A DNA stretch of 44,881 nt from Fidelibacterota bacterium. GTDB lineage: Bacteria; Fidelibacterota; Marinisomatia; Marinisomatales; SCKK01. Shown here piece after piece: positions 1-7,794 of this stretch (the first letter of the stretch is position 1; every line of letters starts with the position of its first letter). The notes beneath the pieces are model-generated. The model was not told where the DNA came from and did no database searches. It saw nothing but the letters and a program-made list of their open reading frames with translations. The stretch is from the NCBI GenBank assembly GCA_022562455.1, contig JADFPG010000003.1:1-44881 (forward strand), read 5' to 3'. The translations under genes were made by a program, and so were the position numbers.

Positions 1-349
1 TAATGTCGAAATTCTGAATGAAACTATTGACTTGTATCGTTAATATGACCTTACTCAACAAGCAGAGTTTCTATATGAATGTGTAGAAGATACGATTGAA
101 AGAATTATTCCGGAAGAATTAGATTATTTGGAAAAATATGATCGAATGACGCAACTCATAAATCTACATTTATCACTACCGGATACTGACGTTGATTTGT
201 TGATTAAATTCCTGAACCAAAATAATGGAAAACTATCAAAGAAAAAAAGACAGAATGAGTTTGATGGGTTAACAGATGAAGAAATAGCGAATATCGAAGA
301 AGGTTATTCGGAGATATTTATAATCAATATTGCAAATGATGTGGATTAA
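1..349 (+). pseudogene. Fic family protein, C-terminal remnant with in-frame stop
   Basis: The reading frame from base 2 gives NVEILNETIDLYR, a TAA at 41-43, and then continues in the same frame to the stop at 347-349. After the stop come a segment containing QQAEFLYECVEDTIE and a tail with LIKFLNQNNGKLSKKKRQ and LTDEEIANIEEGY. This tail is the pattern I know from the C-termini of Fic/DOC-type AMP-transferase proteins with a winged-helix end. The catalytic HPFxxGNGR core would lie upstream, outside the window. Similarity continues on both sides of the TAA, so the stop looks like a nonsense change rather than a gene boundary. Restart from the TTG at 128 would leave only 73 residues, with no catalytic part. 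The family call comes from recalled family pattern; I ran no search. Confidence 0.6.
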
Positions 350-367
350 GCTTCTATTTGTACGCAC

Positions 368-462
368 ACCCAACAAAACCTATCCTGCATTTGCCATAGG
401 CATCCTCCAAAGGAGTCCTTTGGACCTTCAGGAAAAATGCAGTTTAGCCAGACCATTATGCA
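368..462. repeat. attC-like cassette repeat, copy 1
   Basis: This hairpin-forming repeat of about 95 bp lies between the Fic remnant and mntP. It opens with ACCCAAC, which fits the integron R'' consensus RYYYAAC. Inside are pairing arms CTGCATTT and AAATGCAG, and a central perfect stem TCCAAAGG-AGT-CCTTTGGA. It ends near ATTATGC, close to but not matching the GTTRRRY crossover core. Copy 2 follows mntP. Most central bases of the two copies are identical and they differ mainly at the ends, as expected of attC sites flanking exchangeable cassettes. No integrase is visible in the window. Confidence 0.55.
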
Positions 463-488
463 ACATTTAAATTAATGGCAGAAGACGA

Positions 489-1046
489 ATGGACATTACG
501 ACAATCATTTTAATAGCTATCGGACTTTCAATGGACTCATTTGCAATTTCAATAACAAATGGTTTCACCATAAAGGAATTAAAAATCAGTAAAGTCCTGA
601 CAATTGCCCTGTACCTGTCAATTTTTCAAGCTATCATGCCAGTTATTGGCTGGCTTACAGGTATTGGGCTAAAAAATTACATAATGGCTACTGACCATTG
701 GATTGCTTTTGTGTTGCTAACTATTATCGGACTGAAAATGATTTATGAAGGGATAAAAAAGAAAAAAGAAAATCAGGAGACAGAATTGAAAATATTAACA
801 TTAGTAGGACAATCCATAGCAACGAGCATAGATGCACTCGTTGTGGGTATAAGCTTTGCTTTTGTAAACATTTCAATCATTACTCCAATCCTCATCATCG
901 GACTGACAACATTCATTGTTTCGATGGCAGGACTTCATTTAGGCAAACTATACAGCTCAAAAGTTGATAAGAAATTTGAAATAATCGGTGGGTTAATTCT
1001 TATTGGTATAGGTGCCAAAATCTTAATTGAACATTTACAACATTGA
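489..1046 (+). CDS. mntP: Manganese efflux pump MntP
   Basis: This 185-residue, very hydrophobic protein probably exports Mn2+ across the inner membrane. It shows the two-fold repeat of the MntP (YebN) family: LSMDSFAISITNG in the first helix (residues about 13-25) and QSIATSIDALVVGIS (about 108-122) in the second half, each with the membrane-embedded Asp typical of the family. About six membrane segments are separated by a short charged loop (EGIKKKKENQE, about 87-97). Length is normal for the family. The gene stands alone between two attC-like repeats with no obvious strong ribosome site, the arrangement of an integron-type cassette. The usual Mn riboswitch is not seen upstream; that space is taken by the repeat. 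Confidence 0.88.
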   Translation: MDITTIILIAIGLSMDSFAISITNGFTIKELKISKVLTIALYLSIFQAIMPVIGWLTGIGLKNYIMATDHWIAFVLLTIIGLKMIYEGIKKKKENQETELKILTLVGQSIATSIDALVVGISFAFVNISIITPILIIGLTTFIVSMAGLHLGKLYSSKVDKKFEIIGGLILIGIGAKILIEHLQH

Positions 1047-1069
1047 CATAAAAAAGAATAAAAAACGTT

Positions 1070-1165
1070 GCCCAACAAAACCTGAACTGCATTTGCCATA
1101 GGCATCCTCCAAAGGAGTCCTTTGGACCTTCGGGAAAAACGTAGTTTTGCCAGACCGTTGTTGGT
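1070..1165. repeat. attC-like cassette repeat, copy 2
   Basis: This is the second copy of the repeat at 368-462, placed 24 bases after the mntP stop. It opens with GCCCAAC, matching RYYYAAC, and closes with GTTGTTGG, which pairs with the opening CCAACAA. The central stem TCCAAAGG-AGT-CCTTTGGA is identical to copy 1. The outer arms have changed (AACTGCATTT and AACGTAGTTTT) but still partly pair. The copies are about 700 bp apart and in the same orientation, so together they bracket exactly one gene. Confidence 0.55.
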
Positions 1166-1203
1166 AAGGCAAGACAACCAGAAGTATTAACCAACTTAAA
1201 TAC

Positions 1204-1773
1204 ATGTATCTATTCTTTGACACAGAAACAACGGGACTACCTCGAAATTGGAAAGCTCCAGTGACAGATTTGAACAATTGGCCAAGAATGGTTCAAATTG
1301 CCTGGATTTTATCAGATACTACAGGAATTCGGATTGAATCAGACGATTTTATTATTAAACCGGAAAATTTTAAAATTCCTTTAGATGCATCAAGAGTTCA
1401 TGGAATTACTACGGAAAGAGCTATTAAGGAAGGAGAGGAACTTGAGAAGGTTCTAACGAGATTTAATAAATTAGTTGGGCAAGCTGATTTTATTGTTGCT
1501 CACAATATTAGTTTTGATGAAAAGATTTTAGGAGCGGAATTATTAAGAAAAGGGATTAGAGGCGACTTTGAAAAGAAAAGAAAATTATGTACGATGCAAG
1601 CTTCTACGGATTATTGCAGGCTTCCCGGCCCTTATGGGTACAAATGGCCTAAATTATCAGAATTGTATATAAAACTATTCGGAGAAGATTTTGACGAAGC
1701 GCATGAGGCATCTATAGATATTAATGCTACTGAAAGATGTTTTTGGGAAATGAGAAGAATAGGATTGATATAA
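1204..1773 (+). CDS. DnaQ-like 3'-5' exonuclease (DEDDh family)
   Basis: This 189-residue exonuclease-fold protein probably removes nucleotides from DNA or RNA 3' ends with two metal ions. The acidic motifs are visible in order: FFDTETTGLP near the N-terminus (Asp and Glu of motif I), AHNISFDEKILGAE (motif II Asp) at about residues 100-113, and HEASIDINATERC (His plus Asp of motif III) near 163-175. It resembles the stand-alone exonuclease domain of the DNA polymerase III epsilon group. It has no polymerase or UvrC partner next to it and follows the second attC-like repeat, so it may be a cassette gene rather than the housekeeping dnaQ. The ATG at 1204 leaves only four residues before the first catalytic motif, as usual for the family. 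Confidence 0.85.
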   Translation: MYLFFDTETTGLPRNWKAPVTDLNNWPRMVQIAWILSDTTGIRIESDDFIIKPENFKIPLDASRVHGITTERAIKEGEELEKVLTRFNKLVGQADFIVAHNISFDEKILGAELLRKGIRGDFEKKRKLCTMQASTDYCRLPGPYGYKWPKLSELYIKLFGEDFDEAHEASIDINATERCFWEMRRIGLI

Positions 1774-1787
1774 AAATGCACATACCC

Positions 1788-1846
1788 ACAAAAGTGCAAG
1801 CACAATAGCTTTGTTATCACTGCGCTACATACGCCTGCACTTGAAC
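1788..1846. repeat. Imperfect hairpin after the exonuclease gene
   Basis: The arms AAGTGCAAGC (1792-1801) and GCCTGCACTT (1833-1842) pair with one wobble around a 31-base loop, starting 15 bases after the exonuclease stop. Position and size suit a third, degenerate attC-like site, but the RYYYAAC and GTTRRRY ends are absent. It could equally be a transcript-end hairpin. The rest of 1847-2043 holds no convincing gene. Confidence 0.3.
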
Positions 1847-2043
1847 ATTGAACTAAACCTTCGGTAGTATAATTTTTTTCCCATGATGAACCTGTGTTCT
1901 CTCTAACCTTTGCCGATACCTGCTTTTCCGGTTTCGTGACCTTCCCATTTCTCAAGGAAAAATTGGAAGGGTTCCTATGGAAGTGAACTGTTAGCCCGCA
2001 TTTCTCACCAACAAATCTACTCCGACGACGGATGTGTTCGTGA

Positions 2044-2859
2044 TTATTCTTCTCCCACCTTGCCACTTATCCGCTTCACGTCTTCGATACTCCGGATGGT
2101 AATATTTTTCAAATACTCCAGATGAATGGACTTAAAGGCGAACTTGATTTGGAGATTATCGATGTAATTCCTCAGGTCAATGGGGAAGTGATGCGTTTTA
2201 ACAGCAATGGCTTTGAGAGGATAATCGGGATAAGTTTTGTCTAAGGTATGCAGTGTCAGGTTTTGAGATTCTATCTCTTTTCGTACTTCTCGGATATTGT
2301 TCATCAGGATATTCTCTGAGAATTCCCAAGGAGCGGTATCATCCTTAATGTTGGAAAGGAACCGGTAACCCTTATCAAAAGTAGTTAGGAAATATCTGCT
2401 GTACCTTTTTCCGCTCAGCGTGTCTTCTAAAAACATTTGAATTTGTGTTTTTCGATCCTCCACAAACTTCATCCAAATCCGGAAATAGGGTCTGTAAAGA
2501 AAATAGCCAAACGGTGTTTTAAAAGAATTCTGCCGATTGAAAAAGTTTTTAATATCGTAAGTGAGCCGTCTCATTTGGTGACGTATCTCCTTTGGAAACA
2601 GGTGATAAACAGGCGAAACCAGATTATCCGAGCCGTTCTTTAGAAAATCGCTAGGAATCTCCAATTCAAAAATATGGACGGAATAGGATTTTTCCACACC
2701 GTGAATAGTAACCGAAACAAAAGCACCCAAATCGCTCATCTTGATAAGATTGTCCATAGCTCGATCAAATTCCGGGAGAGTGGAGATGGAAGGAATCATA
2801 GGCATCCTGAAAAGTTCAGGGAACAGTGCAAGCTGGTTTGAAGTGAAAGAGTCTGTCAT
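2044..2859 (-). CDS. Hypothetical protein, orphan
   Basis: This 271-residue soluble protein is not one I recognise. It starts best at the ATG at 2859 (MTDSFTSNQ); three codons upstream is only a TTG. There is no signal peptide or membrane segment. The middle (about residues 115-150) is rich in Phe, Tyr and Arg, including TPFGYFLYRPYFRIWMKF, and is followed by KTQIQMFLE. The C-terminal 120 residues are mixed helix and strand with several Lys and Arg. The arrangement faintly recalls DUF3150-type proteins of mobile DNA, but I cannot confirm that. It is single, transcribed opposite to its neighbours, and lies between the cassette-like block and the core metabolic genes, so accessory origin is plausible. 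Confidence 0.6.
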   Translation of the reverse strand: MTDSFTSNQLALFPELFRMPMIPSISTLPEFDRAMDNLIKMSDLGAFVSVTIHGVEKSYSVHIFELEIPSDFLKNGSDNLVSPVYHLFPKEIRHQMRRLTYDIKNFFNRQNSFKTPFGYFLYRPYFRIWMKFVEDRKTQIQMFLEDTLSGKRYSRYFLTTFDKGYRFLSNIKDDTAPWEFSENILMNNIREVRKEIESQNLTLHTLDKTYPDYPLKAIAVKTHHFPIDLRNYIDNLQIKFAFKSIHLEYLKNITIRSIEDVKRISGKVGEE

Positions 2860-3045
2860 GATAAACAAAGGTTACTCTTGGGTTGGAAAATAAGCAATAA
2901 TCCTTAATTGAAACCACGTTTTTAATCGATTTGAAATCAACGGTATTTTTTACAAAAGTAACAGGGAAATAGCCGTTTATTCATTGTTAAATAGCTATGA
3001 TAAATAGTAAATTGGTTGGAAGAATTAAAAAATATCTCGGTTTGT

Positions 3046-4914
3046 ATGTACAAAAAAATGATGAAAAAACAGAAAAACAGAAACAAAGAATTGATTAATG
3101 TTGAAAGCGTGGTTATTCGCTTTGCCGGTGATTCGGGAGACGGTATACAGTTAACAGGCAATCGATTCGCCAATGCAACTGCAATAATAGGGAATGATTT
3201 AGGCACGTACCCTGATTATCCGGCAGAGATACGTGCACCTGCTGGAACGCTGGCTGGAGTCAGCGCATATCAGATACAGTTCAGCAGTAAAGATATTTAC
3301 ACCCCTGGCGATAAGGTGGATGTTCTGGTTGTGATGAATCCGGCAGCTTTAAAGGTTCATCTCTCTGACCTTAAGCCCGGTGGAACTATAATTGCAAACA
3401 AATCGAACTTCAAATCGAGAAACCTGAAAATGGCAGGCTGGGAAAGTGATCCGCTCGAGGATGATACATTATCAAACTATAAAGTGTATGACATTGAGAT
3501 CAGTCGCTTCGTTTCCTCTGCTTTGAAGGATATGAATCTACCCTCGAAGACAATAGAAAGAACAAAGAACATGTTTGCCTTAGGATTAATGTACTGGATT
3601 TACACACGTCCTTTGGAGCCGACTATTGAATGGCTTAAGGTAAAATTCAAATCCAGACCGGAATTGGTGGAGGGTAATATCCGAGCACTGAAAGCTGGGT
3701 ACAATTTTGGAGATATTACGGAGATTTTCCCAGCGAGCTATCAGGTAGGTCCCGCACCTCTGAAAAAGGGTACCTATCGAAATATCACAGGGAATTATGC
3801 CATTGGGTTGGGTCTTTTGGCAGCAAGTCAGAAATCGGGGCTTCCGCTCTTTTTCGGTGGATATCCCATTACCCCTGCCAGTGATATCCTACACCAGTTA
3901 TCTCACTACAGAAATTTTGGAGTGAAAACATTTCAAGCCGAGGACGAAATTGCCAGTATTGGTTCGGTTATTGGGGCAGCGTTCGCCGGAAACCTCGCAG
4001 TTACCGCTTCATCAGGACCTGGGATTGCTCTAAAAGGCGAAGCGCTCGGATTGGCAGTCATGACGGAGTTACCCATGGTAATTGTCAATGTGCAGAGAGT
4101 CGGTCCCAGTACCGGAATGCCAACCAAAACTGAGCAGGCAGATTTATTTCAAGCATTATGGGGAAGAAATAGTGAATCTCCCATGCCCGTGATCGCTCCT
4201 ATTTCACCGGGTGACTGCTTCTACGCTACTTATGAAGCGTGCCGAATTGCATTGAAATATATGACCCCTGTGTTCATACTATCCGATGCCCTTTTGGCAA
4301 ATGGCTCGGAACCGTGGTTGATTCCGGAGATCAAGCAGTTATCCCCTATAGATGTGAAGTTTGCTGTGGACCCTGGAGAAGATAGCGTTTTTCATCCCTA
4401 CGAGCGGGATAAGGAAACCCTTGCAAGAAAATGGGCTGTTCCCGGCACAGCCGGACTCGAACATCGAATTGGCGGATTGGAAAAAGAAAATATCACGGGA
4501 AATATCAGCTACAATCCGGATAATCATCAACTGATGGTCAACTTACGAGCACAAAAAGTGGAATCTATTGCCAGGGAATTCCCAGCCATGGAAATCTACG
4601 GGAAGGATACGGGTGATCTATTGGTACTCGGATGGGGAAGTACATTCGGAGCCATCCGGGCTGCAGTTGAAAAGCTAAGAGATGAAGGAATGTCTGTCTC
4701 CCATGCACAATTGAGATGGGTGAATCCATTCCCTTCCGATTTGGGAGGAATTCTTGTGAAATTTCAAAAAATTCTTATTCCTGAACTAAACACAGGTCAG
4801 TTGATAAAACTAATTCGATCTGAGTTTCTTATTGATGCCGTTGGTCTGAATCTTTCGACAGGAAAACCCTTCACAAGATCCCAAATTATTGAAAAAATTA
4901 AGTCAATTATGTGA
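3046..4914 (+). CDS. korA: 2-oxoacid:ferredoxin oxidoreductase, gamma-alpha fusion (KorA-like)
   Basis: This protein of about 622 residues pairs with the beta subunit downstream to interconvert a 2-oxoacid (probably 2-oxoglutarate) and its acyl-CoA using ferredoxin. The first 190 residues are the gamma domain, with VVIRFAGDSGDGIQLTG and PAEIRAPAGTLAGVSAYQIQ. From about residue 240 comes the alpha pyrimidine-binding part, with FFGGYPITPASDILHQL, AEDEIASIGSVIGAAFAGN and SSGPGIALKGEALGLA. The C-terminal transketolase-C-like domain contains LVLGWGSTFGAIR. Gamma-alpha fusion is the usual form of KorA in this group. The start is uncertain: ATGs at 3046, 3058 and 3061 and a TTG at 3016 are in frame and none has a strong ribosome site. 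Substrate is inferred from the family. Confidence 0.88.
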   Translation: MYKKMMKKQKNRNKELINVESVVIRFAGDSGDGIQLTGNRFANATAIIGNDLGTYPDYPAEIRAPAGTLAGVSAYQIQFSSKDIYTPGDKVDVLVVMNPAALKVHLSDLKPGGTIIANKSNFKSRNLKMAGWESDPLEDDTLSNYKVYDIEISRFVSSALKDMNLPSKTIERTKNMFALGLMYWIYTRPLEPTIEWLKVKFKSRPELVEGNIRALKAGYNFGDITEIFPASYQVGPAPLKKGTYRNITGNYAIGLGLLAASQKSGLPLFFGGYPITPASDILHQLSHYRNFGVKTFQAEDEIASIGSVIGAAFAGNLAVTASSGPGIALKGEALGLAVMTELPMVIVNVQRVGPSTGMPTKTEQADLFQALWGRNSESPMPVIAPISPGDCFYATYEACRIALKYMTPVFILSDALLANGSEPWLIPEIKQLSPIDVKFAVDPGEDSVFHPYERDKETLARKWAVPGTAGLEHRIGGLEKENITGNISYNPDNHQLMVNLRAQKVESIAREFPAMEIYGKDTGDLLVLGWGSTFGAIRAAVEKLRDEGMSVSHAQLRWVNPFPSDLGGILVKFQKILIPELNTGQLIKLIRSEFLIDAVGLNLSTGKPFTRSQIIEKIKSIM

Positions 4915-4921
4915 GGATATT

Positions 4922-5941
4922 ATGGCTGAGTCAATCACAAGCAAACCGTTAACCAGAAAGGATTTTATCTCCGACCAGGACGTGAGATGGTGCCCTGGGT
5001 GTGGGGACTATTCTATTTTAGCCCAGGTACAAAAAACATTTCCTGACCTTGGAATTCCTAAAGAAAAGATTGTGTTTATTTCCGGTATTGGATGTTCCAG
5101 CCGGTTCCCATATTATATGAAGACCTTTGGTTTTCATACGATTCACGGCAGGGCTCCCACCATTGCTTCCGGGGTAAAGTTGGCTAATCCGGACCTCTCC
5201 GTTTGGGTCATTACCGGTGATGGGGATTCCCTGAGTATTGGGGGGAATCATTTCATCCATCTCATGAGGCGGAATTTTGATATTAATATGATAATGTTTA
5301 ATAACGAAATTTATGGGTTAACGAAAGGACAATATTCACCTACCTCTGAATTAGGGAAAGTTACAAAATCCACCCCCTTCGGTTCCTTGGATCGACCTTT
5401 TAATCCACCGTTGTTGGCGCTGGGCGCTGCATCTACATTCGTTGCAAGGTCTATCGATAAGAGGACGCACCACCTCCAAGACATGCTCAAACGAACACAC
5501 GAACACAAGGGGACGTCCTTCTTAGAGATTTACCAGAACTGCAACATCTTTAATGACGGGGCTTTCAAAAACCTTACTGACAGAGAAGTAAAAGACGATA
5601 ATGTGCTTGTTCTGGAGAACGGGAAACCAATGATATTCGGAAGCAAGAAAAATAAGGGAATCCATCTTGATGGGTTTAAACCCGAGGTAGTAGAGCTTAA
5701 CGGCAAATTTTCAGTTAATGATCTTGTAGTGCATGAAGAATCGGACAGAAACCTTGGAGGAATATTGGCTAATTTCACTCATAACGAAAAATTCCCTACA
5801 CCCATAGGGGTTCTCTATTGTGAAGAAAAACCAACATATGAAGATCTTTTGTATGACCAAATTGAATCAGCCAAAAAGAGGCTGGGCGAGGGGGACCTGG
5901 AAGCACTTCTACATTCGGGTGACACATGGGTGATCAAATAA
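4922..5941 (+). CDS. korB: 2-oxoacid:ferredoxin oxidoreductase beta subunit (KorB-like)
   Basis: This 339-residue thiamine-diphosphate subunit partners the preceding gene. VRWCPGCGDYSI (residues 21-32) carries two of the iron-sulphur cysteines. ISGIGCSSR follows, and ITGDGDSLSIGGNHF with MFNNEIYGLTKGQ forms the TPP/Mg site (GDGD to NN). The ATG at 4922 is chosen because GTGAGGAT lies just upstream at normal spacing. An earlier in-frame codon at 4889 would lie inside korA and add an unusual leader. The start falls 7 bases after the korA stop, so the two are very probably translated together. With fumC next on the same strand it suits an oxidative or reductive TCA cycle linked to ferredoxin. 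Confidence 0.9.
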   Translation: MAESITSKPLTRKDFISDQDVRWCPGCGDYSILAQVQKTFPDLGIPKEKIVFISGIGCSSRFPYYMKTFGFHTIHGRAPTIASGVKLANPDLSVWVITGDGDSLSIGGNHFIHLMRRNFDINMIMFNNEIYGLTKGQYSPTSELGKVTKSTPFGSLDRPFNPPLLALGAASTFVARSIDKRTHHLQDMLKRTHEHKGTSFLEIYQNCNIFNDGAFKNLTDREVKDDNVLVLENGKPMIFGSKKNKGIHLDGFKPEVVELNGKFSVNDLVVHEESDRNLGGILANFTHNEKFPTPIGVLYCEEKPTYEDLLYDQIESAKKRLGEGDLEALLHSGDTWVIK

Positions 5942-6334
5942 AATTCCTTTTTGCCCTTAAAGTAACCCAGTAGCAATTTTTTCTCTGAACTTTTTTTTAA
6001 CTTAGGCAGATTTTTTATACTAAAGAAAAGTGAGATATGTTAATTCATGCCTGAAAGAAAACGATGGTGGTTCATCCCGAACTTTCGGGACTCCTATTAA
6101 CTCGATTGTATAGGAATTTTCATTTTGTATATGATGGTTATTTGTTCCGGTAGCAAACAGAACCTAACAGGTCGAATAAGACCTGTTAGGTTGAGAAATG
6201 AAGGGCATGGTTTGAGAAACCATCTCAACCTGACAGGTCCGGGCCGACCTGTCAGGTTTAATAACTTAAATCCGGAACTTTTGGGATTTGAGTAATACTT
6301 TTTGTTCAGACACTAATTAGGAGGATAAATAGAC
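5942..6334. other. Spacer with three perfect palindromes
   Basis: No gene is seen between korB and fumC. The spacer holds TCCCGAACTTTCGGGA (6075-6090) and the twin hairpins listed separately. A good ribosome site for fumC (AGGAGGATAAATAGAC) occupies the last bases. No clear T-rich terminator follows korB. Confidence 0.6.
6161..6258. repeat. Twin 13-bp-arm hairpins with compensatory arm changes
   Basis: Two perfect inverted repeats have the same design. At 6161-6192, AACCTAACAGGTC and GACCTGTTAGGTT flank GAATAA. At 6227-6258, AACCTGACAGGTC and GACCTGTCAGGTT flank CGGGCC. The arms differ by one base on each side (TAACAGG/CCTGTTA against TGACAGG/CCTGTCA), and the change is matched on the opposite arm, so pairing is kept. 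There is no T-run, so these are more like a dispersed REP-type element than terminators. Confidence 0.75.
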
Positions 6335-7735
6335 ATGTCTTTCCGTATTGAAAAAGACACCATGGGTGAAATGAAGGTTCCCGAGGATAAATACTGGGGT
6401 GCCCAAACCCAGAGGTCATTGGAAAATTTTAAAATTGGAAATGAGCATTTCCCGCGAGAATTCATTCGGGCATACGGAATCATCAAGCAGGTAGCGGCGG
6501 AAGTGAATGTGGAACTTGGGATCTTGGATAAAAAACTATCCGGTCTGATCACGGAGGCAGCACAGGAAGTGATTGATGGCAAATATGATGACCAATTTCC
6601 ACTGGTGGTCTGGCAGACGGGGAGCGGTACACAGACCAACATGAATTTTAACGAAGTAATTGCTAACCGGGCAATTGAATTAGCAGGGGGAAAGTTAGGG
6701 AGCAAAACCCCTGTCCATCCCAATGATCACGTCAATAAATCCCAATCGACAAACGACACCTTCCCTACAGCTATCAATGTTGCAGCAGCCACCGAGGTGA
6801 ATGAGCAACTCCTGCCAAAGGTAAAAGGTTTGTCTGTTGCCCTGGCAGAAAAGTCCGATGAATTTCAAACCATTGTAAAATTGGGTCGCACCCATCTCAT
6901 GGATGCCACACCACTGACATTGGGCCAGGAATTTTCCGGCTATGCCTCCCAGCTTGACCACGGCATAAAAGCTATTGAAAATGCCTTGCCTCACCTGTAT
7001 GAGTTGGCAATGGGCGGCACGGCGGTGGGAACGGGAATCAACTCCCCGGAAGGATTTGCTGAAATGGCAGCCGAAAAAATCGCCGAAAAAACGGGTCTTT
7101 CTTTCCGTACCGCTGAAAATAAATTCGAAGCCCTGGGTGCTCACGATTCCGCAGTTGAAATGTCGGCGGCTCTTTCCACGCTTGCTGTGTCGTTGAATAA
7201 AATTGCCAATGACATCCGGTGGCTGGGGAGTGGTCCCAGAGCAGGGATCGGTGAAATTGTACTTCCATCCAATGAACCGGGATCATCCATCATGCCCGGA
7301 AAGGTAAACCCAACCCAATGTGAAGCAGTGACTATGGTGGTGGCTCAGGTCATCGGGAATGACGCAACTCTTAAAATGGCGTGTGCATCCGGCAACTTTG
7401 AACTCAACGTCTATCGACCTGTAATTGCATTCAATCTCCTTCAGTCGATTAAACTCCTTGGGGACGTCTGTGACTCCTTTAATCACAACTGTGTGGCAGG
7501 AATTAAACCTAATTTAGATCGAATCGACAAGAATTTAAGAAATTCCCTTATGCTGGTGACTGCCCTCGCACCACATATCGGATACGATAAGGCAGCAAAG
7601 GTGGCAAAAAAAGCCCATGCGGAAAACACCTCACTCCGGGAAGCCATCATCGAATTAGGATATATGACAGGCAGCGAATTCGACGAAAGGGTCAAGCCGG
7701 AAGAGATGGTTTCTCCAACCTCTCGACAGCAGTGA
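6335..7735 (+). CDS. fumC: Fumarate hydratase, class II
   Basis: This 466-residue enzyme interconverts fumarate and malate in the TCA cycle as a soluble homotetramer. It has the class II pattern throughout: [14 protein letters not shown] near residues 19-32, the substrate-binding [11 protein letters not shown] (about 95-105), [15 protein letters not shown] (about 130-144), [15 protein letters not shown] (about 187-201), and the lyase signature [16 protein letters not shown] (about 314-329). Length is normal (about 460-467). The ATG at 6335 is preceded by AGGAGG at ideal spacing. No iron-sulphur cysteines are expected or needed in this class. It sits downstream of korAB after a palindrome-rich spacer, so it may have its own promoter. 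Confidence 0.96.
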   Translation: MSFRIEKDTMGEMKVPEDKYWGAQTQRSLENFKIGNEHFPREFIRAYGIIKQVAAEVNVELGILDKKLSGLITEAAQEVIDGKYDDQFPLVVWQTGSGTQTNMNFNEVIANRAIELAGGKLGSKTPVHPNDHVNKSQSTNDTFPTAINVAAATEVNEQLLPKVKGLSVALAEKSDEFQTIVKLGRTHLMDATPLTLGQEFSGYASQLDHGIKAIENALPHLYELAMGGTAVGTGINSPEGFAEMAAEKIAEKTGLSFRTAENKFEALGAHDSAVEMSAALSTLAVSLNKIANDIRWLGSGPRAGIGEIVLPSNEPGSSIMPGKVNPTQCEAVTMVVAQVIGNDATLKMACASGNFELNVYRPVIAFNLLQSIKLLGDVCDSFNHNCVAGIKPNLDRIDKNLRNSLMLVTALAPHIGYDKAAKVAKKAHAENTSLREAIIELGYMTGSEFDERVKPEEMVSPTSRQQ

Positions 7736-7794
7736 ACCTTTCGATTTTATCTACGTTAAATTCACAAATTCTCTATCGTTAAGTATACCGGAAT

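Noticed and set aside
361-488. Manganese riboswitch upstream of mntP
   Set aside because: The space is occupied by the attC-like repeat and no yybP-ykoY conserved loops are seen.
935-1277. Several short minus-strand frames across the second repeat
   Set aside because: They are created by the hairpin repeat and the antisense of mntP and the exonuclease; no conserved motif.
1632-2066. 144-residue minus-strand frame
   Set aside because: It runs antisense through the end of the exonuclease gene and a hairpin, has no recognisable domain, and low-complexity composition.
6161-6258. Rho-independent terminators of korB
   Set aside because: No T-run after either hairpin and more than 200 bases past the stop.
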